Shown here piece by piece: positions 25,590-37,359 of a stretch of 64,000 nt of DNA. The translations under genes and the position numbers were made by a program. The notes beneath the pieces were generated by a model that saw only the letters and a list, made by a program, of their open reading frames with translations, made no database searches and had not been told where the DNA came from. The stretch covers positions 186,001 to 250,000 of the forward strand of contig NZ_FMXM01000008.1 of assembly GCF_900103325.1 (NCBI RefSeq), in the 5' to 3' direction. Positions within the stretch are counted from its first letter, which is position 1; each line of letters opens with the position of its first letter. The DNA is from Mesorhizobium qingshengii. GTDB lineage: Bacteria > Pseudomonadota > Alphaproteobacteria > Rhizobiales > Rhizobiaceae.

Positions 25590-26414
25590 TCACGACCAGA
25601 AGGACGGCGCGGTTTCCTCCAGCCGCGGGCCGCGACGAAACGGCGCGATCTTCTCGGCCAGCCCGGTGCGGTCGGAAATATCGACGCCGACGCCGCACAA
25701 TGTCGCCGGTCCAGTCGCTGCCTCGAAACGCCCTTTCGGCACCTTCGACAGGAATCGGTTGAGCGGTTCCTCCTTGTCCATGCCAAGCGATGAATCGTAA
25801 TCGCCGCACATGCCGGCGTCGGAGATGTAGCCGGTACCGCCGTTGAGGATCTGATGATCGCCGGTCGGCTGGTGCGTGTGGGTGCCGACGACGAGACTGG
25901 CGCGGCCATCGACGAAATGCGCGAAGCACATCTTTTCAGACGTTGCCTCGGCGTGGAAGTCGATGACCACGGCATCCGCCTGCTCGCCGAGCGGACAGGC
26001 GGCAAGCTCGCGCTCTCCGGCCTGGAATGGATCGTCGAGCTCGGGATGCATGAAGACCCTGCCCATGATGTTGGCGACCAGCACGCGCGCGCCGCTCCTG
26101 GCGATGTAGACGCCGGAGCCGCGCCCGGGCGTGCCCTTGGGAAAATTGGACGGCCGCAGGAACCGCTCTTCGCGCGGCGCAAAGGCGAGCGCATCGCGCT
26201 GGTCCCAGACGTGGTTGCCGGTGGTGACGACATCGGCGCCGGCCGCGATCGTCTCGCGAAAGATCTCTTCGGTGATGCCGAAGCCACCGGCGGCATTCTC
26301 GCCGTTGACGATGACGAAATCGAGCCTGAAGTCCGAAATCAGTCCAGGCAATTGTTCCCACACCGCCGTGCGGCCCGTTTTTCCCACCATGTCACCGAGG
26401 AAGAGAAGTCTCAT
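25590..26414 (-). CDS. YmdB-like metallophosphoesterase (TIGR00282)
   Basis: 274 residues. The binuclear metal site of this family is visible: GDMVGKTGR near the N-terminus, VNGENAAGGFGIT, TTGNHVWDQRD, and the C-terminal GTHTHQPTGDHQIL. Bacillus YmdB hydrolyses cyclic nucleotides and affects RNA turnover and biofilm formation; the role in alphaproteobacteria is not known. The ATG at 26414 gives MRLLFLGDMVG, the family start; four codons further left there is another ATG. It follows the cyclo-ligase gene by 71 bp, as in other rhizobia. Confidence 0.85.
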   Translation of the reverse strand: MRLLFLGDMVGKTGRTAVWEQLPGLISDFRLDFVIVNGENAAGGFGITEEIFRETIAAGADVVTTGNHVWDQRDALAFAPREERFLRPSNFPKGTPGRGSGVYIARSGARVLVANIMGRVFMHPELDDPFQAGERELAACPLGEQADAVVIDFHAEATSEKMCFAHFVDGRASLVVGTHTHQPTGDHQILNGGTGYISDAGMCGDYDSSLGMDKEEPLNRFLSKVPKGRFEAATGPATLCGVGVDISDRTGLAEKIAPFRRGPRLEETAPSFWS

Positions 26415-26449
26415 ATGATCCCGCACCGAAGGTCAACGAAGCAAAAGCT

Positions 26450-26479
26450 GCATGACGTCTGCGAAAAGATCATGCGTCC
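26450..26479. repeat. Partial family C palindrome
   Basis: GCATGACGTCTGCGAAAAGATCATGCGTC resembles half of the family C repeat (GCATGATC, GAAAA, ATGCG blocks). It lies between the cyclo-ligase and YmdB-like genes. Confidence 0.35.
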
Positions 26480-26485
26480 ATTTAT

Positions 26486-27073
26486 CTACAATTTTGGCGC
26501 GAAGCGGCGCAACCCGCTCTCTGTGAGTATTTCCGTGATGATGACGTCGTGGTCCTCATCCGGCACCAGCGCCACTTCCTGGCAGTCGAAGGCGATGCCG
26601 ATCAATCGCGGTGGTTTTCCCTTGTCGACCAGCTTGGCGATCGCACGGTCATAATAGCCGGCGCCATAGCCGATGCGATGGCCGCGCGCGTCGAAGGCGG
26701 CGAGCGGCACCAGCATCACCGAGGGATCGAGCACCTCGGCTTCTTCGTGCGGGCCGACCGTGCCGAAGCCCATCTCGACCATCGGCGCACCACGCACCAG
26801 TTCGCGAAAGACGATGGTGGTCTTGTCGAGGATGGCAGGCAGGCAAAGCCTCGCCCCCTTCTCGCGCAAGGCGAACATCAGTGGCCGAACGTCCACTTCC
26901 GACCGCATCGGCCAAAAGCCGGAGACGATCTGGCCCGGCTCGACGCCGAGGTGGTCGCGCGCCGTCTCGGCCATTTCAAGCGCGATCTCCACCCGCCACA
27001 ACGCATCAAGGGCGTCACGGCGCCCGAGTGCCTCACGACGCAGCTGCTTTTTCAATTCTTTGGGAGAGGTCAT
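26486..27073 (-). CDS. 5-formyltetrahydrofolate cyclo-ligase
   Basis: 195 residues. The enzyme converts 5-formyl-THF to 5,10-methenyl-THF with ATP in the cytoplasm. The N-terminal KKQLRREALGRRDAL and the nucleotide-binding FDARGHRIGYGAGYYDRAI (about 138-156) are diagnostic. The frame continues upstream, but that part lies in the 6S RNA region; the ATG at 27073 gives the family N-terminus. The 6S RNA-cyclo-ligase order is conserved from enterobacteria (ssrS-ygfA) to rhizobia. Confidence 0.93.
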   Translation of the reverse strand: MTSPKELKKQLRREALGRRDALDALWRVEIALEMAETARDHLGVEPGQIVSGFWPMRSEVDVRPLMFALREKGARLCLPAILDKTTIVFRELVRGAPMVEMGFGTVGPHEEAEVLDPSVMLVPLAAFDARGHRIGYGAGYYDRAIAKLVDKGKPPRLIGIAFDCQEVALVPDEDHDVIITEILTESGLRRFAPKL

Positions 27074-27170
27074 GCGGCCAGGATAGAAAAGGGCAGATCT
27101 GGATGGAGTCTCGGGAGCGACGTTTTCCACCGCGTCATCCACCGAAATGCGTGGATGCCTCGAAATAAGT

Positions 27171-27325
27171 GACGATCCACACAACCGGTGGAGAGAGCGA
27201 TCCCGGGTGCCTACAAAGTAGGTGGGCGCCGTGTGAGAAAACCCACGGGTCTTCCCAGGGACAGCTCCCTAAGGATCGTTAAGGCCCCGGGGAAAATGTT
27301 CTCCTGCCGGGAAGCACAGACCGTC
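27171..27325 (-). ncRNA. ssrS: 6S RNA
   Basis: About 155 nt upstream of the cyclo-ligase gene. The closing stem pairs 5' CCGGCAGGAGA with 3' TCTCTCCACCGG around a large central bulge, and the outermost bases GACG/CGTC also pair. The 3' side of the bubble has the small hairpin CCTAC-TTT-GTAGG typical of alphaproteobacterial 6S RNA, and CCGTG/CACGG forms an apical stem. A TATATT (27337-27332) fits as -10. 6S RNA mimics an open promoter and sequesters sigma-70 RNA polymerase. Ends are estimated from pairing. Confidence 0.8.
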
Positions 27326-27471
27326 ATCCTCAATATAGGCCGATGGCAACCCAAGCGCCAGAGAGATGGCGTTCTTTCAGTGCTGGTTCGCGCCATCGCC
27401 GCAGCCAACCTCACCCTTGCGCGGACCAGGCCACCTCCTTACGGTCGCCAGGAGTGAACCAGGGAGCGAAA

Positions 27472-28311
27472 ATGCGTTTCGAAGGCACGGCGGCCTATGT
27501 CGCCGACAAGGATCTGACGGTGGCGGTCAACGCGGCGATCGCGTTGGAGCGGCCCTTGCTGGTCAAGGGCGAGCCCGGAACCGGCAAGACGGAACTTGCC
27601 AGGCAAGTGGCGGCGGCCCTTGGCCTCGATCTCATCGAATGGCACGTCAAGTCGACCACCAGGGCGCAGCAGGGTCTTTACGAGTATGACGCCGTCTCGC
27701 GGCTGCGTGACAGCCAGCTCGGCGATATCAGGTTCAACGACATCAGGAATTACATCAAGCGCGGCAAATTGTGGGAGGCGTTCGCCGCCGGCAAGAAGAT
27801 CGTGCTTCTGATCGACGAGATCGACAAGGCCGACATCGAGTTCCCCAACGACCTTTTGCAGGAACTCGATCGGATGGAGTTCTTCGTCTACGAGACCGGC
27901 GAGACCATCCGCGCGGCCGTCCGGCCGATCGTCATCATCACCTCCAACAACGAGAAGGAGCTGCCGGACGCCTTCCTGCGCCGCTGCTTCTTCCACTACA
28001 TCCGCTTTCCCGACGTCGACACGCTGCACAGGATCGTCGACGTGCACTATCCCGGCATCAAGCAGAGCCTGGTGCGCGCGGCGCTCACCCAGTTCTACGA
28101 AATTCGCGACGTGCCCGGCCTGAAGAAGAAGCCGTCGACCTCCGAAGCCCTCGACTGGATAAGGCTGCTGGTCGCCGACGACATCGCGCCGGAGGACCTG
28201 CGCGCCGATCCGAAGAACGCATTGCCGAAGCTGCATGGCGCGCTGCTGAAGAACGAGCAGGACGTGCATCTGTTCGAGCGGCTGGCCTTCATGGCGCGAA
28301 GGCAGGGGTAG
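27472..28311 (+). CDS. MoxR family AAA+ ATPase
   Basis: 279 residues. Walker A GEPGTGKTELARQ at about 33-45, Walker B VLLIDEIDKAD at about 108-118, and sensor 1 IVIITSNNEKELPDAFLRRC are all present. MoxR-type ATPases act as chaperones that assemble or activate complexes together with a VWA-domain partner. Here the VWA (CoxE-like) gene follows after one GNAT gene, so the three probably form an operon. The ATG at 27472 gives the family start; AGGGAGCGAAA precedes it. Confidence 0.88.
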   Translation: MRFEGTAAYVADKDLTVAVNAAIALERPLLVKGEPGTGKTELARQVAAALGLDLIEWHVKSTTRAQQGLYEYDAVSRLRDSQLGDIRFNDIRNYIKRGKLWEAFAAGKKIVLLIDEIDKADIEFPNDLLQELDRMEFFVYETGETIRAAVRPIVIITSNNEKELPDAFLRRCFFHYIRFPDVDTLHRIVDVHYPGIKQSLVRAALTQFYEIRDVPGLKKKPSTSEALDWIRLLVADDIAPEDLRADPKNALPKLHGALLKNEQDVHLFERLAFMARRQG

Positions 28312-28388
28312 CGCTTTTCCCTGCTGTGGACCGTTGCCGGCAGTCGAACAGGGAGGCAGCTTCGGCAAGAACCTCCGGAGGAAATGAA

Positions 28389-28835
28389 ATGACCGAGATC
28401 ACCGTCCGCCCGCTTGCGCAGCCCGACCATGCCGACTGGCGCCGCCTGTGGACCGATTACCTTACCTTCTACGAAACCAAGCTGCCGGAAGAGGTCTACG
28501 CCGTCACCTGGAAGCGACTGTTCACGACGGGTGAGTTCGAGCCGAAAGGCTTCATCGCCACCCTCGACGGCAAGGCTGTCGGCCTCACCCACTATCTCTA
28601 CCATCGCTCCTGCTGGGCGGAGCAGAACAACTGCTATCTGCAGGACCTGTTCGCCGACCCCGACGTGCGCGGCAAGGGCATCGGTGCGGCCCTGATCGAG
28701 GCCGTGAAACAGGAAGCGGCAAAAACCGGCGTCAAGAACGTCTACTGGATGACGCACGAGACCAACGCGACGGCGCGCAAGCTCTACGACCATGTCGCGC
28801 GGCGAACCGGCTTCATCGAGTATGATTTGCTGTAG
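28389..28835 (+). CDS. GNAT family N-acetyltransferase
   Basis: 148 residues. The acetyl-CoA pyrophosphate loop DVRGKGIGAALIEAV and preceding strand NNCYLQDLFADP are clear, as is the closing NATARKLYDHVARRTGFIEY. It is a single-domain acetyltransferase of unknown substrate. It sits between the MoxR and VWA genes, with only 7 bp to the VWA start, which is unusual for the MoxR-VWA pair. The ATG at 28389 follows GGAGGAAATGAA. Confidence 0.85.
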   Translation: MTEITVRPLAQPDHADWRRLWTDYLTFYETKLPEEVYAVTWKRLFTTGEFEPKGFIATLDGKAVGLTHYLYHRSCWAEQNNCYLQDLFADPDVRGKGIGAALIEAVKQEAAKTGVKNVYWMTHETNATARKLYDHVARRTGFIEYDLL

Positions 28836-28842
28836 ATAGACC

Positions 28843-30033
28843 ATGTTCATCCCCTTCTTCCTCGAACTGAAGGCCGCACGTGTTCCCGTTTCGCTGCGGG
28901 AATATCTGTCGCTGTTGGAGGGACTGGAAGCCGGGCTGGTCGACTACGACGTCGAGGGTTTTTACTATTTGGCCCGCACCGCGCTGGTGAAGGACGAGCG
29001 CCACATCGATCGCTTCGACCAGGTGTTCGCGCATGTCTTCAAGGGCGTTGAGGCGCTGGGCGGGCCCGATGCCATCGACGTCGCGAACCTGCCGGAAGAG
29101 TGGCTGCGCCGCCTCGCCGAAAAGCACCTGACCGACGAGGAGAAAAAACTGGTCGAGGCGCTCGGCGGCTTCGAAAAGCTGATGGAGACGCTGAAGCAGC
29201 GGCTCGAGGAGCAGAAGGGCCGCCACCAGGGCGGCTCGAAATGGATCGGCACCGGCGGCACCTCGCCTTTCGGCGCCTATGGCTACAATCCCGAAGGTGT
29301 GCGCATCGGCCAGCATGAAAGCCGCAATCGCCGCGCTGTGAAGGTCTGGGACAAGCGCGAGTTCAGGAATTTCGACGACGCCGTCGAGCTTGGCACCCGC
29401 AACATCAAGATCGCGCTGAAACGCCTGCGCCGCTGGGTACGCGAAGGCGCCGAGGAAGAATTCGACCTGCCCGGCACCATCCATGCCACCGCCGAGCACG
29501 GCTACCTCGATGTGCGGACGCGGCCCGAACGGCGCAACGCCGTGAAACTCTTGATGTTCTTCGATGTCGGCGGCTCGATGGACGATCACATCAAAAGCGT
29601 CGAGGAGCTGTTTTCGGCCGCCCGCGCCGAATTCCGCCAGCTCGAATATTTCTACTTCCACAACTGCCTCTACGAGGGCGTGTGGAAGGACAATCGCCGC
29701 CGCCATGCCGAAGTGATTCCGACCTTCGACCTCATCCACAAATACGGCCCGGACTACAAGGTGATCGTCGTCGGCGACGCCTCGATGAGCCCTTACGAGA
29801 TTGCCCACCCCGGCGGCTCGGTCGAGCACTGGAATCCCGAGGCTGGGGCCGTCTGGCTCGGCCGCCTGCTGCAGCAATGGCCGAACGCGGTGTGGCTCAA
29901 CCCGGAAGACCAGAAGAACTGGGGCTTTACCCATTCCATCACTATCATCCGCGACATCTTCGGCGGCCGCATGTTCCCGCTGACGCTGGACGGGCTGGAA
30001 GGCGCGACGAAGCAGCTGTCGAGGAAGCATTAG
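28843..30033 (+). CDS. VWA domain (CoxE-like) protein
   Basis: 396 residues. An N-terminal helical region starts FIPFFLELKAARVPVSLREY, characteristic of this CoxE-like family. The VWA domain (about 215-390) has a MIDAS-like FFDVGGSMDDHIKSVEELF in which the first Asp and one Ser are kept and a second Ser is replaced by Gly. A charged coiled segment lies at 85-130. It is the presumed substrate-binding partner of the MoxR ATPase two genes upstream. The target complex is unknown; no CO-dehydrogenase genes are near. Confidence 0.82.
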   Translation: MFIPFFLELKAARVPVSLREYLSLLEGLEAGLVDYDVEGFYYLARTALVKDERHIDRFDQVFAHVFKGVEALGGPDAIDVANLPEEWLRRLAEKHLTDEEKKLVEALGGFEKLMETLKQRLEEQKGRHQGGSKWIGTGGTSPFGAYGYNPEGVRIGQHESRNRRAVKVWDKREFRNFDDAVELGTRNIKIALKRLRRWVREGAEEEFDLPGTIHATAEHGYLDVRTRPERRNAVKLLMFFDVGGSMDDHIKSVEELFSAARAEFRQLEYFYFHNCLYEGVWKDNRRRHAEVIPTFDLIHKYGPDYKVIVVGDASMSPYEIAHPGGSVEHWNPEAGAVWLGRLLQQWPNAVWLNPEDQKNWGFTHSITIIRDIFGGRMFPLTLDGLEGATKQLSRKH

Positions 30034-30131
30034 TCAGGGTGTCGATACTGGGCAGACGCGTAACAAATGCCTATCTTGGTGCGAATATCCGGTTGCAATC
30101 AACAACGAGCCGGCAAGGCTGAGGAGATCAA

Positions 30132-30536
30132 ATGGACACCCACACCTACCCCGTAACCCGCACCGACGCCGAATGGCGCGCCCGGCTGACGCCGGAGCAA
30201 TATGCGGTCATGCGCGGCCACGGCACCGAGCGGCCGGGAAGCTGCGCTTTGCTCTACGAGAAGCGCGCCGGCACTTTTTCCTGCGTCGGCTGCGATCAGC
30301 CGCTGTTCGAATCCAAGCTGAAGTTCGAGAGCGGCACCGGCTGGCCGAGCTTTAACGATCCGGTCCCCGGCTCGGTCGAAAACACCGTCGACCGCAGCTA
30401 CGGCATGGTGCGCACCGAATGCCACTGCGCCCGCTGCGGCAGCCATCTCGGCCACGTCTTCGAGGACGGCCCGCCGCCGACCGGCCTGCGCTATTGCATC
30501 AACGGCGTGGCTCTGAAATTCGAGCCGGCCGCCTGA
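30132..30536 (+). CDS. msrB: Peptide-methionine (R)-S-oxide reductase MsrB
   Basis: 134 residues. It reduces methionine-R-sulfoxide in proteins. Structural zinc ligands are C51/C54 (CVGC) and C99/C102 (CARC); the catalytic cysteine is C122 in RYCINGVAL, with the family GTGWPSF at 68-74. No signal peptide, so cytoplasmic. The ATG at 30132 follows AGGAGATCAA. A terminator with a UUCG loop follows, so the transcript ends here. Confidence 0.96.
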   Translation: MDTHTYPVTRTDAEWRARLTPEQYAVMRGHGTERPGSCALLYEKRAGTFSCVGCDQPLFESKLKFESGTGWPSFNDPVPGSVENTVDRSYGMVRTECHCARCGSHLGHVFEDGPPPTGLRYCINGVALKFEPAA

Positions 30537-30565
30537 GCGGCAGGCCCGATTGGCAGGTTTTTGGG

Positions 30566-30588
30566 AAGGCGGCTTCGGCCGCCTTTTT
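30566..30588 (+). terminator. Rho-independent terminator of msrB
   Basis: AAGGCGGC-TTCG-GCCGCCTT with a UUCG tetraloop and a run of T. Confidence 0.9.
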
Positions 30589-30615
30589 CATTGGCTGAAC
30601 AATCGAGAGCCCTGG

Positions 30616-30915
30616 TCAGATAACGATCGTCAGGATCAGCCACAGCGCGGCACAGAGCATCATCATTGAAGCCTTGGCGCCGCCAATTTTCTCGGCGGTC
30701 CGCCAGACGGCCGACATCAGGAAGATGCTATAAGGCACCGGCGCGAAATGCACCGCGAGGACGGCCTCGAGCGGCAGATTCAGTGCGAGCAGAATGAGCG
30801 CAGCCACCGACGATGCAATGCTGATCGCCGTGCCAACGAGCACCATGTCGCGCCAGAACAGACGGTCGAGCGGCACCTGGCCAAGCCAGCGCGAGCGGAA
30901 GAAATCCGCTAGCAC
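30616..30915 (-). CDS. Small membrane protein of unknown function
   Basis: 99 residues with three hydrophobic helices (about 22-45, 50-70 and 80-98). Not recognised as a named family. The start is a GTG at 30915, 7 bp downstream of the preceding minus-strand gene, so the two are probably co-transcribed. Composition and coding density are like the neighbours, which supports a real gene. Confidence 0.5.
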   Translation of the reverse strand: MLADFFRSRWLGQVPLDRLFWRDMVLVGTAISIASSVAALILLALNLPLEAVLAVHFAPVPYSIFLMSAVWRTAEKIGGAKASMMMLCAALWLILTIVI

Positions 30916-30922
30916 CTGATAT

Positions 30923-31363
30923 CTACCCCTGTCCCAGGACGTCGGTGACGGCGCGCTCGATGCGCGAACATTCCGTCACCAGCCAGTCGGTCATGGCCGG
31001 CCAGTTGTCCTCGGCAAAACAGTTCACCCGCCACATCGAATTGATGCCGAGGCCCTCGCAGCTTTGTTCCGGCCTGAGCTTCAGCCTGTCCTCGATCGCC
31101 GGCTGGAACGGCTTCAACCGCGACCAGGTTTGCGTGGCACCGAACTTCTCGTTGCGGCCGAAGAAAACGCCGACATGGTTCTGCGCCGGCGCGACATACA
31201 TGGAAAGGACCAAGGCGAAGTCGGGCATCCCGCGCTGCCAGAACCAGGGTCCGCGCCTCGCCATCAGAGCCCTTTCCTCGGGATGCCGTTCGTCGAACAG
31301 CGTCCAGAAGCCGCGATGGCGGAATTCAGAAGCGCGGCGGGCGCCGAAGTCGAATTCGCTCAT
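30923..31363 (-). CDS. Conserved cytoplasmic protein of unknown function
   Basis: 146 residues, soluble, rich in aromatic residues (FWTLFDERHP, GPWFWQRGMPDFALVLSMYV). The middle HVGVFFGRNEKFGATQTWSRL-like segment recalls small domains of unknown function found alone or with restriction-like proteins, but the match is not strong enough to name it. The ATG at 31363 is followed within 53 bp upstream by a family A repeat. It precedes a small membrane-protein gene in the same direction. Confidence 0.5.
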   Translation of the reverse strand: MSEFDFGARRASEFRHRGFWTLFDERHPEERALMARRGPWFWQRGMPDFALVLSMYVAPAQNHVGVFFGRNEKFGATQTWSRLKPFQPAIEDRLKLRPEQSCEGLGINSMWRVNCFAEDNWPAMTDWLVTECSRIERAVTDVLGQG

Positions 31364-31415
31364 GGTTCGATGCCCGTTCCAGCATCACGCCCAGGCTGGC
31401 TGTTGCCGGCCTTTC

Positions 31416-31560
31416 AGAGACTGTTTCGAAATTCGCTCTGGCGAGTCATATGGTGGTGGTTTCGAGAACCGGAGCGCAGCGGACTTTCGGATCCGTGAGC
31501 ACCGGAAGCGCAGAAAACGCCGTCAGATGGCCGCCGGAGTAGAATTTCCAGACAGTCTCT
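31416..31560. repeat. 145-bp inverted-repeat element (family A), copy 2
   Basis: Ends AGAGACTGTTT (31416) and GACAGTCTCT (31551-31560) are inverted. The centre TTTCGAGAACCGGAGCGCAG, the palindrome CGGACTTTCGGATCCG and GTGAGCACCGGAAGCGCAGA are nearly identical to copies 1 and 3. The last base is the first base of the gapR stop codon as read on the plus strand (31560-31562). Confidence 0.85.
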
Positions 31561-31820
31561 TACACCATGCCGAGCGCGGCCTTGTACAGATCGAGGATGG
31601 TTTCCTCCTCCTGGCGCTCGGCCTGATCCTTCTTGCGCAGCCGGATGATGGTGCGCATCGCCTTGGTGTCGAAGCCGGTGCCCTTGGCCTCGGCGAACAC
31701 TTCCTTGATGTCGTCGGAAATGGTCTTCTTCTCTTCCTCGAGCCGCTCTATGCGCTCGATGAAGGCACGCAGCTGGCCGGCGGCAACAGTCTGGCTGGTC
31801 TCGGTGATATCGTCGGCCAT
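31560..31820 (-). CDS. gapR: GapR family nucleoid-associated protein (DUF2312)
   Basis: 86 residues. The family core is clear: [40 protein letters not shown] and [14 protein letters not shown] match Caulobacter GapR. GapR forms a clamp-like tetramer that binds overtwisted AT-rich DNA ahead of replication and transcription and stimulates topoisomerases. The ATG at 31820 is preferred; a longer frame to 31862 adds residues unlike the family. Its stop codon overlaps a family A repeat. Divergent context: pyc lies upstream on the same strand, 160 bp away. Confidence 0.9.
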   Translation of the reverse strand: MADDITETSQTVAAGQLRAFIERIERLEEEKKTISDDIKEVFAEAKGTGFDTKAMRTIIRLRKKDQAERQEEETILDLYKAALGMV

Positions 31821-31980
31821 GTTTTTCTCCACATCGTTTCTACGCCGCGACTCGGAAAGCATGCCGCGGCTGATTTCAGCGGTTCGATGCCCGACCGGGG
31901 GCGGCGGGTCAAGCCGTTATCGACGCGGCATGAAAGGTTGCCGCCAGGTGCGGACAACCCAGGCTCGACAGCCGTTTCTT

Positions 31981-35439
<3,459 letters not shown>

Positions 35440-35684
35440 GGACTGGGCTCCAGCAGCGGAAGGGAAGAGAAATCGGCGCCATGATTAGCGCGAAAATGCT
35501 GCAGTGCAAACAAAATCCACGCGAATTTAAACCGATTTAAATCGAATCTTTGCAGCAAAGACCGTCGCATTCGCGCGGACGCGCAAGAAAGCGCCGGCAT
35601 TGCCGTTCAGGCCAAGATCATTTTCCGACTAACGGCCGTCCTCGGCGGCCTGCCGGCGCGTCCCAGGGAAACACTCTCAAAAGA

Positions 35685-35715
35685 AAAATGCCCGACGCGT
35701 TGCGCCGGGCATTTT
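35685..35715 (-). terminator. Rho-independent terminator behind the liv substrate-binding gene
   Basis: AAAATGCCCG / CGGGCATTTT stem, with a T-rich tail in the leftward direction (TTTTTCTTTT). It marks the end of the liv operon, 23 bp behind the stop codon at 35738. Confidence 0.85.
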
Positions 35716-35737
35716 CCGATTTCAGGCGTTTGTCGGC

Positions 35738-36856
35738 TTATTGTTCGAAGTAGGTGTACTTGCCGTCGTCACCCTTCTTCCAGGTGTAGAGGACGTAGTC
35801 GGGGCGGGTAATGTCGCCCTTCGCATCATAGCCGATGTCGCCGATCGCGGTCTTCCAGGGGCCGCTCGCCTTGATCTCTGCTGCAACCTTCTGCGCGTCG
35901 TCGGCCGAGCCGACCTTAGCGGCGGCGGCGGCGACGATCTGCATGGCGGCGTAGGAGTAGAGCGTATAGGCTTCAGGCTCGAAACCGGCGGCACGGAACT
36001 TCTCGACGAGTTCCTTGGCGTTCGGGTTCTTGCGCGGATCGGGAGCGAACGTCATCAGCGTGCCGTTGACGGCGTCACCGGCGATCGAGGCCAGCTCGTT
36101 CGACACGATGCCGTCGCCCGACATGAACTGGGCCTTGAGGCCCTGGTCCGCGAGCTGGCGCATGATCAGGCCGGCTTCCGTATGCAGGCCACCGTAGTAG
36201 ACGACGCTGACGCCGGCTTCCTTCATCTTGGCGATGAGAGCCGAGAAGTCCTTGTCGCCGACATTGATGCCTTCATACATGGCTTCGGTGACGCCGTCGG
36301 CGTTGAGCGCCTTCTTGGTTTCGTCGGCGAGACCCTGGCCATAAGGCGTCTTGTCGTGGACGACGGCGATCTTGGCGTCCTTGAAGTTCTTGGCGAGATA
36401 GTCGCCGGCAACCTTGCCCTGCTGGTCGTCGCGTCCGCAGGTGCGGAACGTGTTCCACAGGCCGCGCTCGGTCAGTTGCGGGTTGGTCGCCGAAGGCGTG
36501 ATGACGAGAATGCCGTTCTCGGCATAGACATCCGACGCCGGAATGGTGACGCCCGAGTTGAAGTGGCCGATGACATACTTGACGCCGTCGGCGACGAACT
36601 TGTTGGCGACCGAGATGCCCTGCTTCGGATCCGAGACGTCGTCACCGACTTCGAGCTTGATCTGCTGGCCGTTGATGCCGCCCGCCGCGTTGATGTCGGC
36701 GGCAGCCTGCTCGGCGCCCTTCTGCAGCTGCGCGCCGAAGGCTGCGTTCGGGCCGGTGATCGGACCGGCAACGCCGATCAGAATGTCAGCCCACGCGCTG
36801 CCGCTGAACGCGACAAGCGCGGTCAGTGCGACGGCGGACAAGAGTGACTTTTTCAT
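35738..36856 (-). CDS. Branched-chain amino acid ABC transporter substrate-binding protein
   Basis: 372 residues. A signal peptide (1-23, ending GSAWA) precedes a periplasmic type I binding fold beginning [20 protein letters not shown], the standard LivJ/LivK start. The middle segment [20 protein letters not shown] is also typical. It delivers leucine, isoleucine, valine or a broader set of amino acids to LivHMGF. It is the last gene of the liv operon, 137 bp behind the small membrane-protein gene, and may have an extra promoter for higher expression. Confidence 0.92.
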   Translation of the reverse strand: MKKSLLSAVALTALVAFSGSAWADILIGVAGPITGPNAAFGAQLQKGAEQAAADINAAGGINGQQIKLEVGDDVSDPKQGISVANKFVADGVKYVIGHFNSGVTIPASDVYAENGILVITPSATNPQLTERGLWNTFRTCGRDDQQGKVAGDYLAKNFKDAKIAVVHDKTPYGQGLADETKKALNADGVTEAMYEGINVGDKDFSALIAKMKEAGVSVVYYGGLHTEAGLIMRQLADQGLKAQFMSGDGIVSNELASIAGDAVNGTLMTFAPDPRKNPNAKELVEKFRAAGFEPEAYTLYSYAAMQIVAAAAAKVGSADDAQKVAAEIKASGPWKTAIGDIGYDAKGDITRPDYVLYTWKKGDDGKYTYFEQ

Positions 36857-36993
36857 ATAAACGCTCCCATTTACGGAGTGGGCGTGGATGATACTTTCAT
36901 GCGATGCCCACCCTTATCGCAGAAAGCACAGTTTGCCGATTTTCAGGCACTTGTCACGCCGATTCATCCCCGAAACGGCGTTAATCATGAACG

Positions 36994-37341
36994 TTAGCCT
37001 TTCGGCTTCCAGCTCAAAAGCGATGCTCTTTCATAGAGCCAATTATACTGCGTAACCATCTGGTTGGTGCGCGTGTATTGATAGCCGATGAACCCAAGTA
37101 TCATCAGCACGATGGTGTCGACGATGTAGTAATGCAGCGAGAACATCGTGCCGCCGAACAGCGCGTGATGGATGAAGCGTATGCCGATGCCGAGGCCCAG
37201 CATATAGGCGAACAGTTGCAGGAAGCTGCGCCATGTCTGGGCGCTGGCCTTGCCCGTCATCCACGCCGCCCAGCCGCCAAGCAGACAGGTGACGAAAAAG
37301 AACTGCCAGATCGAGGGTTCCTCGTAGAGAATGCCCTGCAT
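36994..37341 (-). CDS. Small membrane protein of the liv operon (DUF6867-like)
   Basis: 115 residues with three transmembrane helices (about 12-32, 45-62 and 72-92). It starts MQGILYEEPSIWQFFFVTCL and ends with a charged tail. Small proteins of this type occur in the liv operons of many alphaproteobacteria; the DUF number is from memory. A role in assembly of the transporter is possible but unproven. It is 18 bp behind livF. Confidence 0.6.
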   Translation of the reverse strand: MQGILYEEPSIWQFFFVTCLLGGWAAWMTGKASAQTWRSFLQLFAYMLGLGIGIRFIHHALFGGTMFSLHYYIVDTIVLMILGFIGYQYTRTNQMVTQYNWLYERASLLSWKPKG

Positions 37342-37359
37342 GATTGATGTCTCCTAGGC

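Noticed and set aside
27074..27184. N-terminal extension of the cyclo-ligase frame
   Set aside because: It runs into the 6S RNA region and is not conserved in the enzyme family; the ATG at 27073 gives the normal protein.
27188..27457. Small plus-strand frame over the 6S RNA region
   Set aside because: Overlaps the structured RNA, has no ribosome-binding site and an unnatural composition.
35500..35560. TTTGCA/TGCAAA-like sites upstream of pyc as ScfR/PccR boxes
   Set aside because: The half-sites are imperfect and irregularly spaced, and no scfR-type regulator gene is near.
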